NCBI GenBank assembly: GCA_020073165.1 | Contig: JAIQFP010000013.1 | Location: forward strand, 1 to 64,000 | Direction: 5' to 3' | Origin: Terriglobia bacterium | Lineage (GTDB): Bacteria > Acidobacteriota > Terriglobia > Terriglobales > Acidobacteriaceae | Length of the DNA: 64,000 nucleotides | Part shown: piece after piece, positions 35,827-45,551 of the stretch | Layout of the letters: every line of letters begins with the position of its first letter | Numbering within the stretch: position 1 is the stretch's first letter | Translations under genes and position numbers: made by a program | Notes under the pieces: generated by a model | What the model was told of the DNA's origin: nothing | The model's input: the letters and a program-made list of their open reading frames with translations, nothing else | The model's database searches: none

Positions 35827-36429
35827 ATGGTTCAAATCCGCTCAGTCTTAGGCCTGCCTCAGGCATACGAACTCTACCATTACCTCATTGGAGCGCCGGG
35901 ACGCAGCCGTGCGCTGGTCAAAGACTACATTCAATCCAAGCCCGGCGACCGCATTCTGGAGATCGGCTGCGGACCCGGGTCCATTGTGCCGTATCTGCCG
36001 GAGTCGGAGTACGTGGGATTTGACGCCAGTCCGACGTACATCAAACGCGCGCAGCGACGCTTCCCGAAACTCAAATTCGTATGTCAGCGGGTCAGCCAGT
36101 ACAGCCTGCCGCAGCAGTCCTACTTTGATGTCGCGCTGGCGCTCGGCATTGTGCACCACCTCGACGATGCCGAGGCCCGCCAACTGTTTCAGATCGCCCA
36201 CGACGCGCTCAAGCCTGGCGGGAAGCTGGTCACGATGGATGGGGTTTACACGGAGGATCAGTCCTCCGCCGCACGCTTCTTCCTCGATCGCGATCGGGGC
36301 ACGTTTATTCGTTCTGAGGAACAATACCGCGAGCTCGCTTCCAGCGTGTTTCACACCGTCAAGTCCAGCATTCGCCACGATCTGCTGCGGATTCCCTACA
36401 CCCAGATCTTCCTGCAATGCATTCGCTAG
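35827..36429 (+). CDS. Class I SAM-dependent methyltransferase
   Basis: The 200-residue product has the Rossmann methyltransferase motifs: ILEIGCGPGSIVPYL (motif I), VGFDASPTYIKRAQ, and FDVALALGIVHHLDD, then LKPGGKLVTMDGVYTEDQ. These bind S-adenosylmethionine; the acceptor is unknown. A TTG at 35803 would add eight residues; the ATG at 35827 is preferred. No good ribosome site is seen for either. Position between a glycosyltransferase and a membrane glycosyltransferase suggests a role in surface glycan or lipid modification. Confidence 0.88.
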   Translation: MVQIRSVLGLPQAYELYHYLIGAPGRSRALVKDYIQSKPGDRILEIGCGPGSIVPYLPESEYVGFDASPTYIKRAQRRFPKLKFVCQRVSQYSLPQQSYFDVALALGIVHHLDDAEARQLFQIAHDALKPGGKLVTMDGVYTEDQSSAARFFLDRDRGTFIRSEEQYRELASSVFHTVKSSIRHDLLRIPYTQIFLQCIR

Positions 36430-36439
36430 CCGTGTAGCA

Positions 36440-38320
36440 CTACGGCCGCCAGCGGACTTCAAACTTGCCGACGCGCGCCGAATTGGGGAAGCGCTCCCGC
36501 AGCGCCGCCTGGAGATCGCTCGCCATGGGCGGCGAAAACGCCGGCTGGGTCAGGATGGCGGCTACTTTCACCTGGTGTAAATCAAGCGTGGCCAGGATGC
36601 GCGCCGTGCGTCCTTCGGGCGGGTCGAAGAAATCGAAGAGCGTGCGTGTAGGATTTTGCTTACCGGAGAGAAAATAGACCTCGGGGCAATCCGGCCCGGC
36701 GTAGATGAAGCTGTTTCCGGCGGCATGTTCCTGCACTACCGGGATCAGTTGCTCGTACTGTTTGGCCTCCTCCGGGTCCACACGCAAGCCGCCTGCTCGC
36801 GCCAGGTTCAGGCGCTGCGTCTGGGGGTTGGGCTGGTAGTAGTTGCCCATGATGTAAATGAATCCTGGAGCAACCAGGAACACCACGAATGCCAGATAGA
36901 AGACGAGGACCGAACCGAGAAGGAATCGCGACGGCCGCTCGGCCGTGGAAAACAATGCGAGCAGCGCCAGTGCTACCAGGGGAGCGACGTAACAAAAATA
37001 GATGCCTACAGCGAACGGCAGTTGGATGAGACCGCAGACTGCCGCCACCGACATCAACAGGACAACCTCCTGCTGCCGCGAAATCGAAATCCCGGCGGCC
37101 TGCCGGCTGGCGAGAACGAAGACGGCCGCCAGTGCGGCCAGAGGCAGCAACAGAGCCAAGGGAGCCCAAGCCGCAGCAAAGATGCCGGGATGTGCCTTCG
37201 CGGTGATGAAGAGCACGACCAGCGTCACGGTAACAGCCAACCGCACACCCCACCAATGGCCACGCCCTCGATAGCCCGCAATCAGCAGCGTTACCAGCAC
37301 AAGCGTCCCCAGAATCTTGTTGGGTCCGAACCCCGGAGGACGGCGGGCGGCAAAATCGAACCGCCGGACGGGCAAGACAAATACTCCGTTGATGAAGGCA
37401 GCCATCGACGCGGAACGGATATACGGAATCAGGAAGGCGGCGACGGGCAATGCCGCTCCCATCAGAAAGGGCACAAGCATGCGGCCAAGAGTGAAGAATC
37501 GCTCGCGAGTGCCATCACCGCTTCTCCGCTCACGCCAGATGCATAGGCCGGCCATCGCAGCCCCCGGCACCACGAATTCCACCACCGAAACCATGGATAG
37601 ATTGTGGCGCACTACCATGAACAGCACGACCACGAAAGCCCCAAGCGCACCGACCGAGAAAAAAGAATAGAAGCTTCGTGTGCCTGGCCCAGGCGCGGGG
37701 TGTGCCAGTTCCTGCTCGCGGAAAACCAGGAAAAGCAAGACACCGGCGACGAAATACAGGCCGGAGAGCTTGAACAGAAAGGAGATTCCTCCGCAAAAAC
37801 CCGCCAGGAACAGCCACCAGGAGCGCTCACATTCCAGATAACGGAGCACGGCAAGTGTGCCAAACGTGGCGAAAAACAGGTTGTACCAGGAGGGCGCGGC
37901 TGAACTGTAGTTGGGAATGCTCCACGCGGCGGCCAGTAGCGTCACCGCGCCCGCCACAAGGGGTGACGTAAAGCGTGAGGCAATAGCGTAAACCGCGGGC
38001 ACCCAGGCCAGGAAGCAAAGGAGCAGCACCACTCGTGGCGCCAGCAGGTTCTCCCCGAACACCAGCATGGCAACGGCATTGAGGCAGCCCAATCCGCCGG
38101 TGTAGACATCGTCGAAATCGCGATGCGGCAGTTGGCCCGCGAGCACCCGCATGGCGCTTTGGCCAATCGTGCCTTCGTCGTGTGCGACCCAGCCGCGTTT
38201 GAGGAGATCGGCGCTGTAGATTCCGCAAATTGCCCACACCAACAGCAGCACTATCCACCAATGGCGGGGTGGGCGCACGCGGTCTGTGAACTGCTCAGCG
38301 GGTGGGGCTGTGACTGTCAT
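36440..38320 (-). CDS. Membrane GT-C-type glycosyltransferase (ArnT/PMT-like)
   Basis: The 626-residue protein is strongly hydrophobic with about 11-13 membrane helices. The first helix is followed by a periplasmic loop GWVAHDEGTIGQSAMRVLAGQ with an acidic residue pair (Asp-Glu), as in GT-C enzymes that use lipid-linked sugars. A DVYTG loop follows. The C-terminal soluble part holds YAGPDCPEVYFLSGKQNP. It likely transfers a sugar from polyprenyl phosphate to a surface molecule. It overlaps the upstream sulfatase-like gene by 26 bases and is the last gene of that operon. Confidence 0.82.
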   Translation of the reverse strand: MTVTAPPAEQFTDRVRPPRHWWIVLLLVWAICGIYSADLLKRGWVAHDEGTIGQSAMRVLAGQLPHRDFDDVYTGGLGCLNAVAMLVFGENLLAPRVVLLLCFLAWVPAVYAIASRFTSPLVAGAVTLLAAAWSIPNYSSAAPSWYNLFFATFGTLAVLRYLECERSWWLFLAGFCGGISFLFKLSGLYFVAGVLLFLVFREQELAHPAPGPGTRSFYSFFSVGALGAFVVVLFMVVRHNLSMVSVVEFVVPGAAMAGLCIWRERRSGDGTRERFFTLGRMLVPFLMGAALPVAAFLIPYIRSASMAAFINGVFVLPVRRFDFAARRPPGFGPNKILGTLVLVTLLIAGYRGRGHWWGVRLAVTVTLVVLFITAKAHPGIFAAAWAPLALLLPLAALAAVFVLASRQAAGISISRQQEVVLLMSVAAVCGLIQLPFAVGIYFCYVAPLVALALLALFSTAERPSRFLLGSVLVFYLAFVVFLVAPGFIYIMGNYYQPNPQTQRLNLARAGGLRVDPEEAKQYEQLIPVVQEHAAGNSFIYAGPDCPEVYFLSGKQNPTRTLFDFFDPPEGRTARILATLDLHQVKVAAILTQPAFSPPMASDLQAALRERFPNSARVGKFEVRWRP

Positions 38321-40283
38321 GGGAGTTGGAATGGCGTGCGCTCCACTCGAGATCCCGCCCTGGGCTCGAATCGCCTGCAAACGATCTTGTCAGCATGCCC
38401 TGCATGCGTTCAGCGAGCTGGCGTGCGACCTCCCGCCCCTCCGGAGTATCGACGACATTGTTTGATTCGCCGGGATCGCTGGCCCAATCATAGAGTTGCC
38501 CGCCCAGCTTTTCATGCACAATCAGGTGCCACTGGGGGGTGACCAGCGACTTCATCGAACCAGTGGTAGACGTGGGGATTTGATGGTTGCCCGAGCGGTC
38601 CCGCCCGTCTTCATACCGGTTCTGTGCCAGCTCAGAAAGAGTCGCCGGCCACTCCGGCGGCACGCCCCAGGCATCCCAAAGCCCGCTCAAGGAGGGCTCC
38701 GGGAAGCCGGATTGCGGCTGCGCGCCCACCAACTCCATCACAGTGCTGGCGATGGACGCATTCGTCACCGGGGTGGCAACGCGCAGCCCGGGAGCGATGT
38801 GCCCGGGATACCAGAAGATCAGCGGCACGTGGATCAACTCACGGTAGAGAGCGCGGCCATGGGTGGGCAATCCGTGCTGCCATAGCCCTTCGCCATGATC
38901 AGAAGTAATGACGACCAGCGTATTGTTCAGCAACCGGCGCTGTTGCAGCGCCTCCAGGAGTTGACCAAGGTTGTCGTCCACATACCGGATGTCATCGTCG
39001 TACAGGTCCATCTCGCTGCTCTGCGGCCAAGCGGGCCGGGGATACGATCTCGGGAGACCATAAGGGCCGTGCGCGTCGAAGTAGTTCAGGAACGCGAAAA
39101 ACGGACGCTGTGGCGTGTGGTCGATCCAGCGCACGACTTCCTGGTTCACCACCGAAGCGCGTTTACGCACACCCAGGGCGCCCGAGGAGTTCCCCCATCC
39201 TTCGGCATCGGGATCGAGCAGCGAGTCGAACCCGAGCCAGCGCAGCACACGCTTCGGTTTGCTTCGGTCGGTGCGCACCAGGTAGATGCGGGAAAACTCC
39301 CGGCCGAACAGAGTGCGCACAAACATGTCAGCCGGGGAATGGAAGTAGTCCTCAAAGTGAGCGAAGCCCCGGCTGAAACCCAGATTTCCGGAGAAGAAAA
39401 GGCGGTTGGCCGAGAATGCCGCCGTGCGATAGCCCTGGCGTTCCAGTTTCTCACCTAAGGTGGGAAAGCCGCCGAGATCAGGGGAGGATCCAAACGCCGC
39501 CATAGGCGGGATCCTTCCCAGACCATGCTCAAATTGGTAGCGGCCCGTTACCAGCGAAACGTGCGAGGGAAAACTCCAGGAAGAGGTCGAGATGGCGTTC
39601 TCGAACCGCACTCCTTGCTCGCCAAGGCGATCCATGTTCGGGCTGGTCGGACGCGCGTAGCCGTAGCCCGAAAGATGATCAGCCCGCAGCGTATCCACCA
39701 CGACCACAAGCACATTCGGCGCGCCGGGAGAGGCTGGGGGAAGCTCAGCCAGGGCTCGATGTTCGCGAAACCATATTCGGCCCTGAATTCCCGCGCCAGC
39801 CACCACCAAGACTGCCGCCAGCCAGGGCGCCGTGCCTTGGAAAAAGTACCGGCTCGCGGATTCATGTCGTCGAAACCAGCGGGTGACCACCGCCGCCGTG
39901 CCCAGGCCAAGCAAAAGGCAGCTCGCCGGGTACAGGCGGGCGGTTAAGGCCAACCAGTCATAAACCGTTGCCGTAGACAGAGCAAACACAACAAGGGACG
40001 CAGCAGACATTCGCGGAATAAATCGTCCCGCTAACCCGATCAGCAGCGTGAGTCCGGAGAACAGGATGGCATCCACGATCGCGGAAATCCAGATGATTTG
40101 CTCCGACACATGCAGTGTCGGACCCCATCGCGCCCAATTAATCCTCTGGAACAAAAGCAGCCCGACGCCTTCCACTATGCCGGCCACGATGCCGAACCAC
40201 AGGGCCATCATCACAAGACCGCCAACTGACCATCGCGTCGCGCGCGGGGCCGGGGTCACATCCGGCGACATAAGCTTCGTCAT
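38295..40283 (-). CDS. Membrane-anchored sulfatase-fold enzyme 1, without C-terminal extra domain
   Basis: The 662-residue product starts with five membrane helices (about residues 20-175) and continues with an alkaline-phosphatase/sulfatase-fold domain. The metal site is VVVDTLRADHLSGYG and TSDHGEGLWQHG. At the nucleophile position the sequence is SWSFPSHVSLVTG: Ser-x-Pro-Ser-His instead of Cys/Ser-x-Pro-x-Arg, so formylglycine formation is unlikely. The helix-plus-hydrolase architecture resembles LtaS and EptA-type transferases. It overlaps the next paralogue by ATGA and ends inside the GT-C gene. A phosphotransferase or phosphohydrolase acting on surface lipid or glycan is my inference. 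Confidence 0.85.
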   Translation of the reverse strand: MTKLMSPDVTPAPRATRWSVGGLVMMALWFGIVAGIVEGVGLLLFQRINWARWGPTLHVSEQIIWISAIVDAILFSGLTLLIGLAGRFIPRMSAASLVVFALSTATVYDWLALTARLYPASCLLLGLGTAAVVTRWFRRHESASRYFFQGTAPWLAAVLVVAGAGIQGRIWFREHRALAELPPASPGAPNVLVVVVDTLRADHLSGYGYARPTSPNMDRLGEQGVRFENAISTSSWSFPSHVSLVTGRYQFEHGLGRIPPMAAFGSSPDLGGFPTLGEKLERQGYRTAAFSANRLFFSGNLGFSRGFAHFEDYFHSPADMFVRTLFGREFSRIYLVRTDRSKPKRVLRWLGFDSLLDPDAEGWGNSSGALGVRKRASVVNQEVVRWIDHTPQRPFFAFLNYFDAHGPYGLPRSYPRPAWPQSSEMDLYDDDIRYVDDNLGQLLEALQQRRLLNNTLVVITSDHGEGLWQHGLPTHGRALYRELIHVPLIFWYPGHIAPGLRVATPVTNASIASTVMELVGAQPQSGFPEPSLSGLWDAWGVPPEWPATLSELAQNRYEDGRDRSGNHQIPTSTTGSMKSLVTPQWHLIVHEKLGGQLYDWASDPGESNNVVDTPEGREVARQLAERMQGMLTRSFAGDSSPGRDLEWSARHSNSHDSHSPTR

Positions 40284-42700
40284 TGGGCTGGGGCTCCGAT
40301 GGTGGGAGCTTCTTTCATTCCGCTCACCGCGATGTGGTAGCTCATATTCGTCCCACCCCGGCCATCCCAGTCTGACACCCGTACGTACATTTGTACGCGG
40401 GAGCCAGCATCGCCCGGAACCAGCAGCTCCAGCCGGGAATCTCGGTTCACGCCAGGGTTAATGTCGTCGTTCATACACACGTCGTCGAAGGCGTCGGGAG
40501 TCGGATCGGGTATCCCCGGTGCTTGTATGCGATCGTCGCCGGGATTACGACAGGTTTGCACCGGTTCGCCGCCGGCCGCCTCAATCGCAACCACCGGATC
40601 GAAGACGTTCGCCGCTGCCGGCTTTTGTGTCGACACTTCAACGGTCACGATACTCCCCGCCTCGGCTCGCAGCTGATAATAGTCATTGACCGGTTTTGGC
40701 GATGAAGGGTGAGCCTGCCCTGCGGGAGCGACTGGCACGCCATTGTGCAAGGCAACCGCGGATGCTCGCAGGCCAGCGGCCACATCCGGCAGAGATTGTG
40801 CCAGCAAGTCTTGCATATGCGAAGCCAGCTGGCCGGCAGTGGCCTGCCCCTGTGGCGTGAGGATCAGGTTCGTTGATTCGCCCGGGTCGTGAACCCAGTC
40901 GTAGAGCTGGTCTCCAAAATTCTTGTGCACGATGAGATGCCATTGCCCGCTAACCAAAGACTTCATCGAGCCTTTGCCAACCGAGGGCACAGAGTCAGCC
41001 GTGGCCCCATGGGGATTGGTGCTGAACTTCCTCTGGGCCAACTCTGAAAGCACATCCGGCCAGGTTACTGGTGGCTGGGAAGCGTCCCAGAGCCGGCTCA
41101 GACTCGATGCCGGGAACTGGGCCGCTGCTGCGTCGTCGCCCAGGATGCTGAGCAATGTGGCTGGCAGAGCGGAAATGGTGACTGGCATCGGCACCCGCAC
41201 TCCACCCGGAACGTGACCGGGATACCAGAAGATGAGCGGGACCTGAATCTCCCCCTTGTACAGCGCTCTCCCATGGGTGCGCAGCCCGTGCTGCCCCAGC
41301 TCTTCTCCGTGATCGGCGGTGATCACGACGATGGTGTTTCCAGCCAACCCGCGCCGCTCTAACTCAGTCATTAACTGGCTGACAGAATCATCCACGTACT
41401 TGACGCCGTCGTCGTACTTGTCAACCGGTGTACTTTGCGGCCAATCTGGTGTTGCGAACGATAGCGGGCCCCCATAGGGTTCGTGGACGTCGAAATAATT
41501 CAGGAAAGCAAAAAAAGGACGGTGGCGATCACGATCGATCCATTGGACAAGTTCCTGGTTCACCGCGGTCGAGCGTTTCCTAACGCCGGGGGAGCCGGCG
41601 GAACTCCCGAGCCCCTCATCATCGCGGTCCAGGATCGCCTCAAAGCCCAGCCAGCGCAGAGCGCGCCTGTACTTGCTTCGGTCGGTGCGCGCCAGGACGA
41701 TGCGCGAAAACTCCCGTCCATAGAGCGTGCGTACGAACATGTCGGGCACAGAATGAAAGTAGTCTTCGAAATGAGTGAAGCCCCGGCCGAAACCCAGGTC
41801 GTGCGAAAACCACGCCCGATTGGCGGAAAATGCTCCGGTGCGATAGCCACGCCGCTCCAAAGCCTCTCCCAGGGTAGGCTTTCCGCCCAAATCCGGTGCA
41901 CCAGAACCGAACATAGGGATCGGCACCATGTTCTCGATGCCGTGTTCAAACTGGTAGCGACCGGTCAGCAACGAAACGTGCGAGGGAAAACTCCACGAAC
42001 AGCTCGAAAACGCGTTCTTGAACAGCACGCCTTGCTGCGCGATTCGATCGATGTTCGGGCTGGTCGCACGCGCATAGCCATAGGAGGACAGGTGGTCAGC
42101 CCGCAACGTGTCCACCACGATCACCAGCACGTTGGGGGAGCCCCGCGCGGCGGCGGGCAACTTTGCGAGGGCTTGCTGCTCTGTCCACCAGCGGCCGCCC
42201 TGGATGCCAACCAGTGCCAACACTGCCGCGGCCGCCAGCCACGGCAGGGTTCTTCTCCAGAACTGCAAAACGCCGGCTTCCCGCCGCTTCATCCAGCGAG
42301 TGAATAGGGCTGCTACTCCGATCGCGAGCAGCAGGCAACTACTGTGATAGAGCCGCGCGGTCAGGGTAAGCCAGTCATAGGCAGCGGCCGCGGACAATAG
42401 GAAAACGGCAACGCGAACCGGCGGCACCCGAGGAATCCATCGCGAGACCGCACCTACGACGATAACTAGCCCGGAAAACAAGATAAGGTCCACGATCACC
42501 GAGATCCAGACGATCGGCTCCGAGACATGAAGCATCGGACCCCATCGCGCCCAATTAATCCTCTGGAACAGAAGCAGCCCAGTGCCCTCCACCATACCGG
42601 CCACGATGCCGAACCACGCGGCCATGACCACGAGGGAGCCCACCGACCCTCGGGTCGCGCGCGGGGCGGTAATCCCATCCTGCCACACAGGCGTCGTCAT
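40280..42700 (-). CDS. Membrane-anchored sulfatase-fold enzyme 2, with C-terminal beta domain
   Basis: This 806-residue paralogue has the same five N-terminal helices and catalytic domain: VIVVDTLRADHLSSYGYARAT, CSWSFPSHVSLLTG at the nucleophile position and VVITADHGEELGQHG. It is longer than enzyme 1 because of a C-terminal domain of about 135 residues with beta strands and an Asp-rich block (DPTPDAFDDVCMNDDINPG), probably calcium-binding, then VQMYVRVSDWDGRGG. That resembles pre-peptidase-C or carbohydrate-binding beta-sandwich domains. Both ends overlap neighbours by ATGA. The three proteins are clearly diverged from each other, so this is an old tandem duplication. Confidence 0.85.
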   Translation of the reverse strand: MTTPVWQDGITAPRATRGSVGSLVVMAAWFGIVAGMVEGTGLLLFQRINWARWGPMLHVSEPIVWISVIVDLILFSGLVIVVGAVSRWIPRVPPVRVAVFLLSAAAAYDWLTLTARLYHSSCLLLAIGVAALFTRWMKRREAGVLQFWRRTLPWLAAAAVLALVGIQGGRWWTEQQALAKLPAAARGSPNVLVIVVDTLRADHLSSYGYARATSPNIDRIAQQGVLFKNAFSSCSWSFPSHVSLLTGRYQFEHGIENMVPIPMFGSGAPDLGGKPTLGEALERRGYRTGAFSANRAWFSHDLGFGRGFTHFEDYFHSVPDMFVRTLYGREFSRIVLARTDRSKYRRALRWLGFEAILDRDDEGLGSSAGSPGVRKRSTAVNQELVQWIDRDRHRPFFAFLNYFDVHEPYGGPLSFATPDWPQSTPVDKYDDGVKYVDDSVSQLMTELERRGLAGNTIVVITADHGEELGQHGLRTHGRALYKGEIQVPLIFWYPGHVPGGVRVPMPVTISALPATLLSILGDDAAAAQFPASSLSRLWDASQPPVTWPDVLSELAQRKFSTNPHGATADSVPSVGKGSMKSLVSGQWHLIVHKNFGDQLYDWVHDPGESTNLILTPQGQATAGQLASHMQDLLAQSLPDVAAGLRASAVALHNGVPVAPAGQAHPSSPKPVNDYYQLRAEAGSIVTVEVSTQKPAAANVFDPVVAIEAAGGEPVQTCRNPGDDRIQAPGIPDPTPDAFDDVCMNDDINPGVNRDSRLELLVPGDAGSRVQMYVRVSDWDGRGGTNMSYHIAVSGMKEAPTIGAPAQ

Positions 42701-45129
42701 GGGGCGAGGGCTCCGTTTGCTGCAGCTTTCGCTCCGCTCATCCTGATGCTGTAGCTCATCTTTGTCCCACCCCGGCCATCCCAGTCCGACACCCGTACGT
42801 ACATTTGTACGCGCGAACCGGCATCAGCCGGAACCTGCAGTTCCAGCCGAGAATTTCGGTTCGCAGGATTGATGTCGTCGTTCATGCACACATCGTCGAA
42901 GGCGTCGGGAGTCGGATCGGGTGTCCCGGGCGGCGGTATGTGATCGTCGCTGGGATTCCGACAGCTTTGCAGAAGTTCACCGCTGGCTCCTTCAATCTCG
43001 ACCACCGGATCGAGGGTGTTCGCCAGCGCCGGCTTTTGTGCCGAAACTTCCACGGTCACGATGCTTCCCGCATCGGCTTGCATCTGATAGTAATCCCCAA
43101 CCGGGGTTCGCGATGAAGTGTGGCCCCGTTCGGCGGGAGCGATCGGCAGACCATCGTGCAGGGAAACCGCGGAGCGCCGCAGGCCGGCGGCCACATCCGG
43201 TGACGATTGCGACAGTAGGTCTCGTATCTTCGAACTCAGTTTGCCGGCAACGGCCTGCCCTTCTGGTGAGTGGATCAGGTTCGTCGATTCGCTCGCGTCG
43301 TGGGCCCAATCGTAGAGCTGATCGCCGAGACTCTTGTGCACGATGAGATGCCACTGCCCGCTCAAGAGCGATTTCATCGGACCCACCATGGACGTGGGCA
43401 CAATTTTCTCTGCCGCAACGTCTTCTTTGGCGGTGGCAGGGATCTGCGCAGCTTCCGCCAGGACATCCGGCCACTGCTGTGTTCCCTGGGGGTGCGTCCA
43501 AAGCGCAGTTAAAGCGGGAGCGGGAAACTGGTTCGCGCCTGCTTGATGCAGAACGTCCATCACCGTGGCAGGAATGGATGCATTGCTTATTGCAGTCGCC
43601 ACGCGCACTCCCGCGGGTATACGCCCCGGGTACCAGAACACAAGCGGGACATGGATCTGCTCGCGGTAGAGGGTTTCGCCGTGATAGGCAATGCCGTGCT
43701 GGCCCAGCGACTCGCCATGATCGGAGGTGACAATGACGAGTGTGTTCTGGCCCAAGCCACGCCTTTCTATGTCCGCCATCAACTGGCCAATGGCATCATC
43801 CACGTAGCGGACGCTGTCGTCATATTGATCGACGACGGTTTCCTGCGCCCACGCCGGCCTGCCGAAGGATACCGGACCACCGTAAGGATGGTGCACGTCA
43901 TAGTAATTCAGAAAGGCCAAGAAGGGCTGCGCTCGCTTGCCCCCATCGATCCACCTCAGGAGTTCCTGATTCACGGCGGTAGCGCGTTTGCGTACGCCCT
44001 GCGCTCCCCCCATCTGCACCGAGCCTTCGTCGTCGGTGTCGAGCAGCGAGTCGAATCCCAGGAAGCGCAAGAGGCGCTTTGGCTTGCTCTTGTTGCTGCG
44101 CGTCAAATAAATCCTCGCGAACTCTTTCCCGTAAAGGGTGCGCACCAACATGTCCGCAGGGGAATGGAAGTAGTCTTCAAAATGAGTGAAGCCCCGGTTG
44201 AAGCCCAGGTCGTGGGTGAAGTAGGTGCGATTGGCCGAAAATGCCGCGGTGCGGTACCCGCGCCGCTCCAGAGCTTCTCCCAACGTAGGATATCCGTTGA
44301 AGTTCAGACTGCTCGAATCGAAGACCCCCACAGCTGGAACACTCTCCATGCCGTGCTCGAACTGATAGGCGCCGGTCAGCAGCGAGACGTGCGAGGGATA
44401 ACTCCAGGAGCAAGTGGAAAGGGCGTTCTCAAACAACACGCCCTGCCGTGCCATGCGATCGACATTCGGGCTGGTCGGACGTGCGTAGCCGTAAGAAGAG
44501 AGATGATCGGCTCTGAGCGTGTCCACTACGATGACCAGAACGTTGGGCAATTCCGGCGCTGCCGGCGGCAGCTTAGCCAACGCTCTCTGCTCAGTCCACC
44601 AGCACCCTCCCTGAATTCCAATCACCGCCACCACCACCGCGGCCACCATCCCCGGGAGGGTCCGCCTCCAGAACTGCAAAGCCGCCGCCTCGCGCCTGCG
44701 GACCCACCGCGTCAAGACGGCCGCCACACCCAGCGCAAGCAGCAGCGAACTTCCGTGATAAAGCCTGGCAGTAACCGTAAGCCAGTCATACACCGCCAGT
44801 GTGGACAGGACAAACACCGCAGTTCGGATCGCCGGCAATCGCGGCAGCAGCCGCGCTGCCGCGCCAATGACGATCACCAGGAAACCAAAGAAGAGGAGGT
44901 CAACCACGACGGAGATCCAGACGATCGGGCCCGAAACGTGGAGCATCGCGCCCCATCTGGCCCAGTTGATCCTCTGGAACAAAAGCAGGCCGGTGCCCTC
45001 GACCAGACCGGTCAGAATGGCAAACCAGGCGGCGATCAGCAGCAGCGTGCCCATCGACCACCTCGGCGAAGAAGGCTGCACTACCAGAGGAGAATTCGGC
45101 CGTTGACCAGAGTTGGTGACGGTGTTCAT
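42697..45129 (-). CDS. Membrane-anchored sulfatase-fold enzyme 3, with C-terminal beta domain
   Basis: The first gene of the coupled operon. From the ATG at 45129 it encodes 810 residues (a TTG at 45141 is possible). The five hydrophobic segments end near residue 180, followed by VIVVDTLRADHLSSYG, CSWSYPSHVSLLTG and VIVTSDHGESLGQHG. The C-terminal domain has the same Asp-rich motif (DPTPDAFDDVCMNDDINP) and VRVSDWDGRGG as enzyme 2. The His replaces the Arg of sulfatases at the same position. The cysteine before SWSYPSH is shared with enzyme 2 and replaced by serine in enzyme 1. tRNA-Cys lies 75 bases upstream. Confidence 0.85.
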   Translation of the reverse strand: MNTVTNSGQRPNSPLVVQPSSPRWSMGTLLLIAAWFAILTGLVEGTGLLLFQRINWARWGAMLHVSGPIVWISVVVDLLFFGFLVIVIGAAARLLPRLPAIRTAVFVLSTLAVYDWLTVTARLYHGSSLLLALGVAAVLTRWVRRREAAALQFWRRTLPGMVAAVVVAVIGIQGGCWWTEQRALAKLPPAAPELPNVLVIVVDTLRADHLSSYGYARPTSPNVDRMARQGVLFENALSTCSWSYPSHVSLLTGAYQFEHGMESVPAVGVFDSSSLNFNGYPTLGEALERRGYRTAAFSANRTYFTHDLGFNRGFTHFEDYFHSPADMLVRTLYGKEFARIYLTRSNKSKPKRLLRFLGFDSLLDTDDEGSVQMGGAQGVRKRATAVNQELLRWIDGGKRAQPFLAFLNYYDVHHPYGGPVSFGRPAWAQETVVDQYDDSVRYVDDAIGQLMADIERRGLGQNTLVIVTSDHGESLGQHGIAYHGETLYREQIHVPLVFWYPGRIPAGVRVATAISNASIPATVMDVLHQAGANQFPAPALTALWTHPQGTQQWPDVLAEAAQIPATAKEDVAAEKIVPTSMVGPMKSLLSGQWHLIVHKSLGDQLYDWAHDASESTNLIHSPEGQAVAGKLSSKIRDLLSQSSPDVAAGLRRSAVSLHDGLPIAPAERGHTSSRTPVGDYYQMQADAGSIVTVEVSAQKPALANTLDPVVEIEGASGELLQSCRNPSDDHIPPPGTPDPTPDAFDDVCMNDDINPANRNSRLELQVPADAGSRVQMYVRVSDWDGRGGTKMSYSIRMSGAKAAANGALAP

Positions 45130-45203
45130 CGGTGGGAACAACCAATGATAACGGACTTCTTAGGAGAAATCCTGAGCGCAACGGAAGGCTGCCAAGAACT
45201 TGG

Positions 45204-45275
45204 AGGCGCGGGTCGGAATCGAACCGACGTATAAAGGTTTTGCAGACCTCTCCCTTACCACTTGGGTACCGCGCC
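45204..45275 (-). tRNA. tRNA-Cys (anticodon GCA)
   Basis: The reverse strand starts GGCGCGG and ends CCGCGCC with discriminator T, and CCA is encoded at 45201-45203. The anticodon loop is CTGCAAA, giving GCA. The T-arm has GGTTCGATTCC. Discriminator U73 is typical of tRNA-Cys. Confidence 0.95.
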
Positions 45276-45341
45276 CTACCTCTTAAATTAGCGTCATGGG
45301 CGGAAAAAGTCCACGGCCGCCTGCGTCCACACCCACAAAGG

Positions 45342-45370
45342 TAAAAAGCCCGCGCTGCGGCGCTGGGCTT
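45342..45370 (-). terminator. Rho-independent terminator after tRNA-Gly
   Basis: Read on the minus strand, AAGCCC-AGCGC, loop CGCA, GCGC-GGGCTT forms a stem with one bulge, followed by TTTTAC. It lies between tRNA-Gly and tRNA-Cys and should end the tRNA-Gly transcript. Confidence 0.7.
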
Positions 45371-45381
45371 CCGGTAAACAC

Positions 45382-45456
<75 letters not shown>

Positions 45457-45551
45457 TCTACGCATCCGATTATAAACAACCCCTCACACCCCGGCAACGC
45501 CGCCGGCCGAGCCGCGCAAACCCCAATCCTTCGGACTCTTGCGGGCGGCAG

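Noticed and set aside
38295-45129. Assembly duplication as an explanation of the three similar genes
   Set aside because: The three proteins differ throughout, including the presence of the C-terminal domain, and junctions are clean ATGA overlaps. They are diverged paralogues.
43543-45234. Long plus-strand frame of 563 codons opposite sulfatase-fold enzyme 3
   Set aside because: It is antisense to a clearly coding gene, has no family similarity or signal, and runs into tRNA-Cys. GC-rich codon use makes such antisense frames common.
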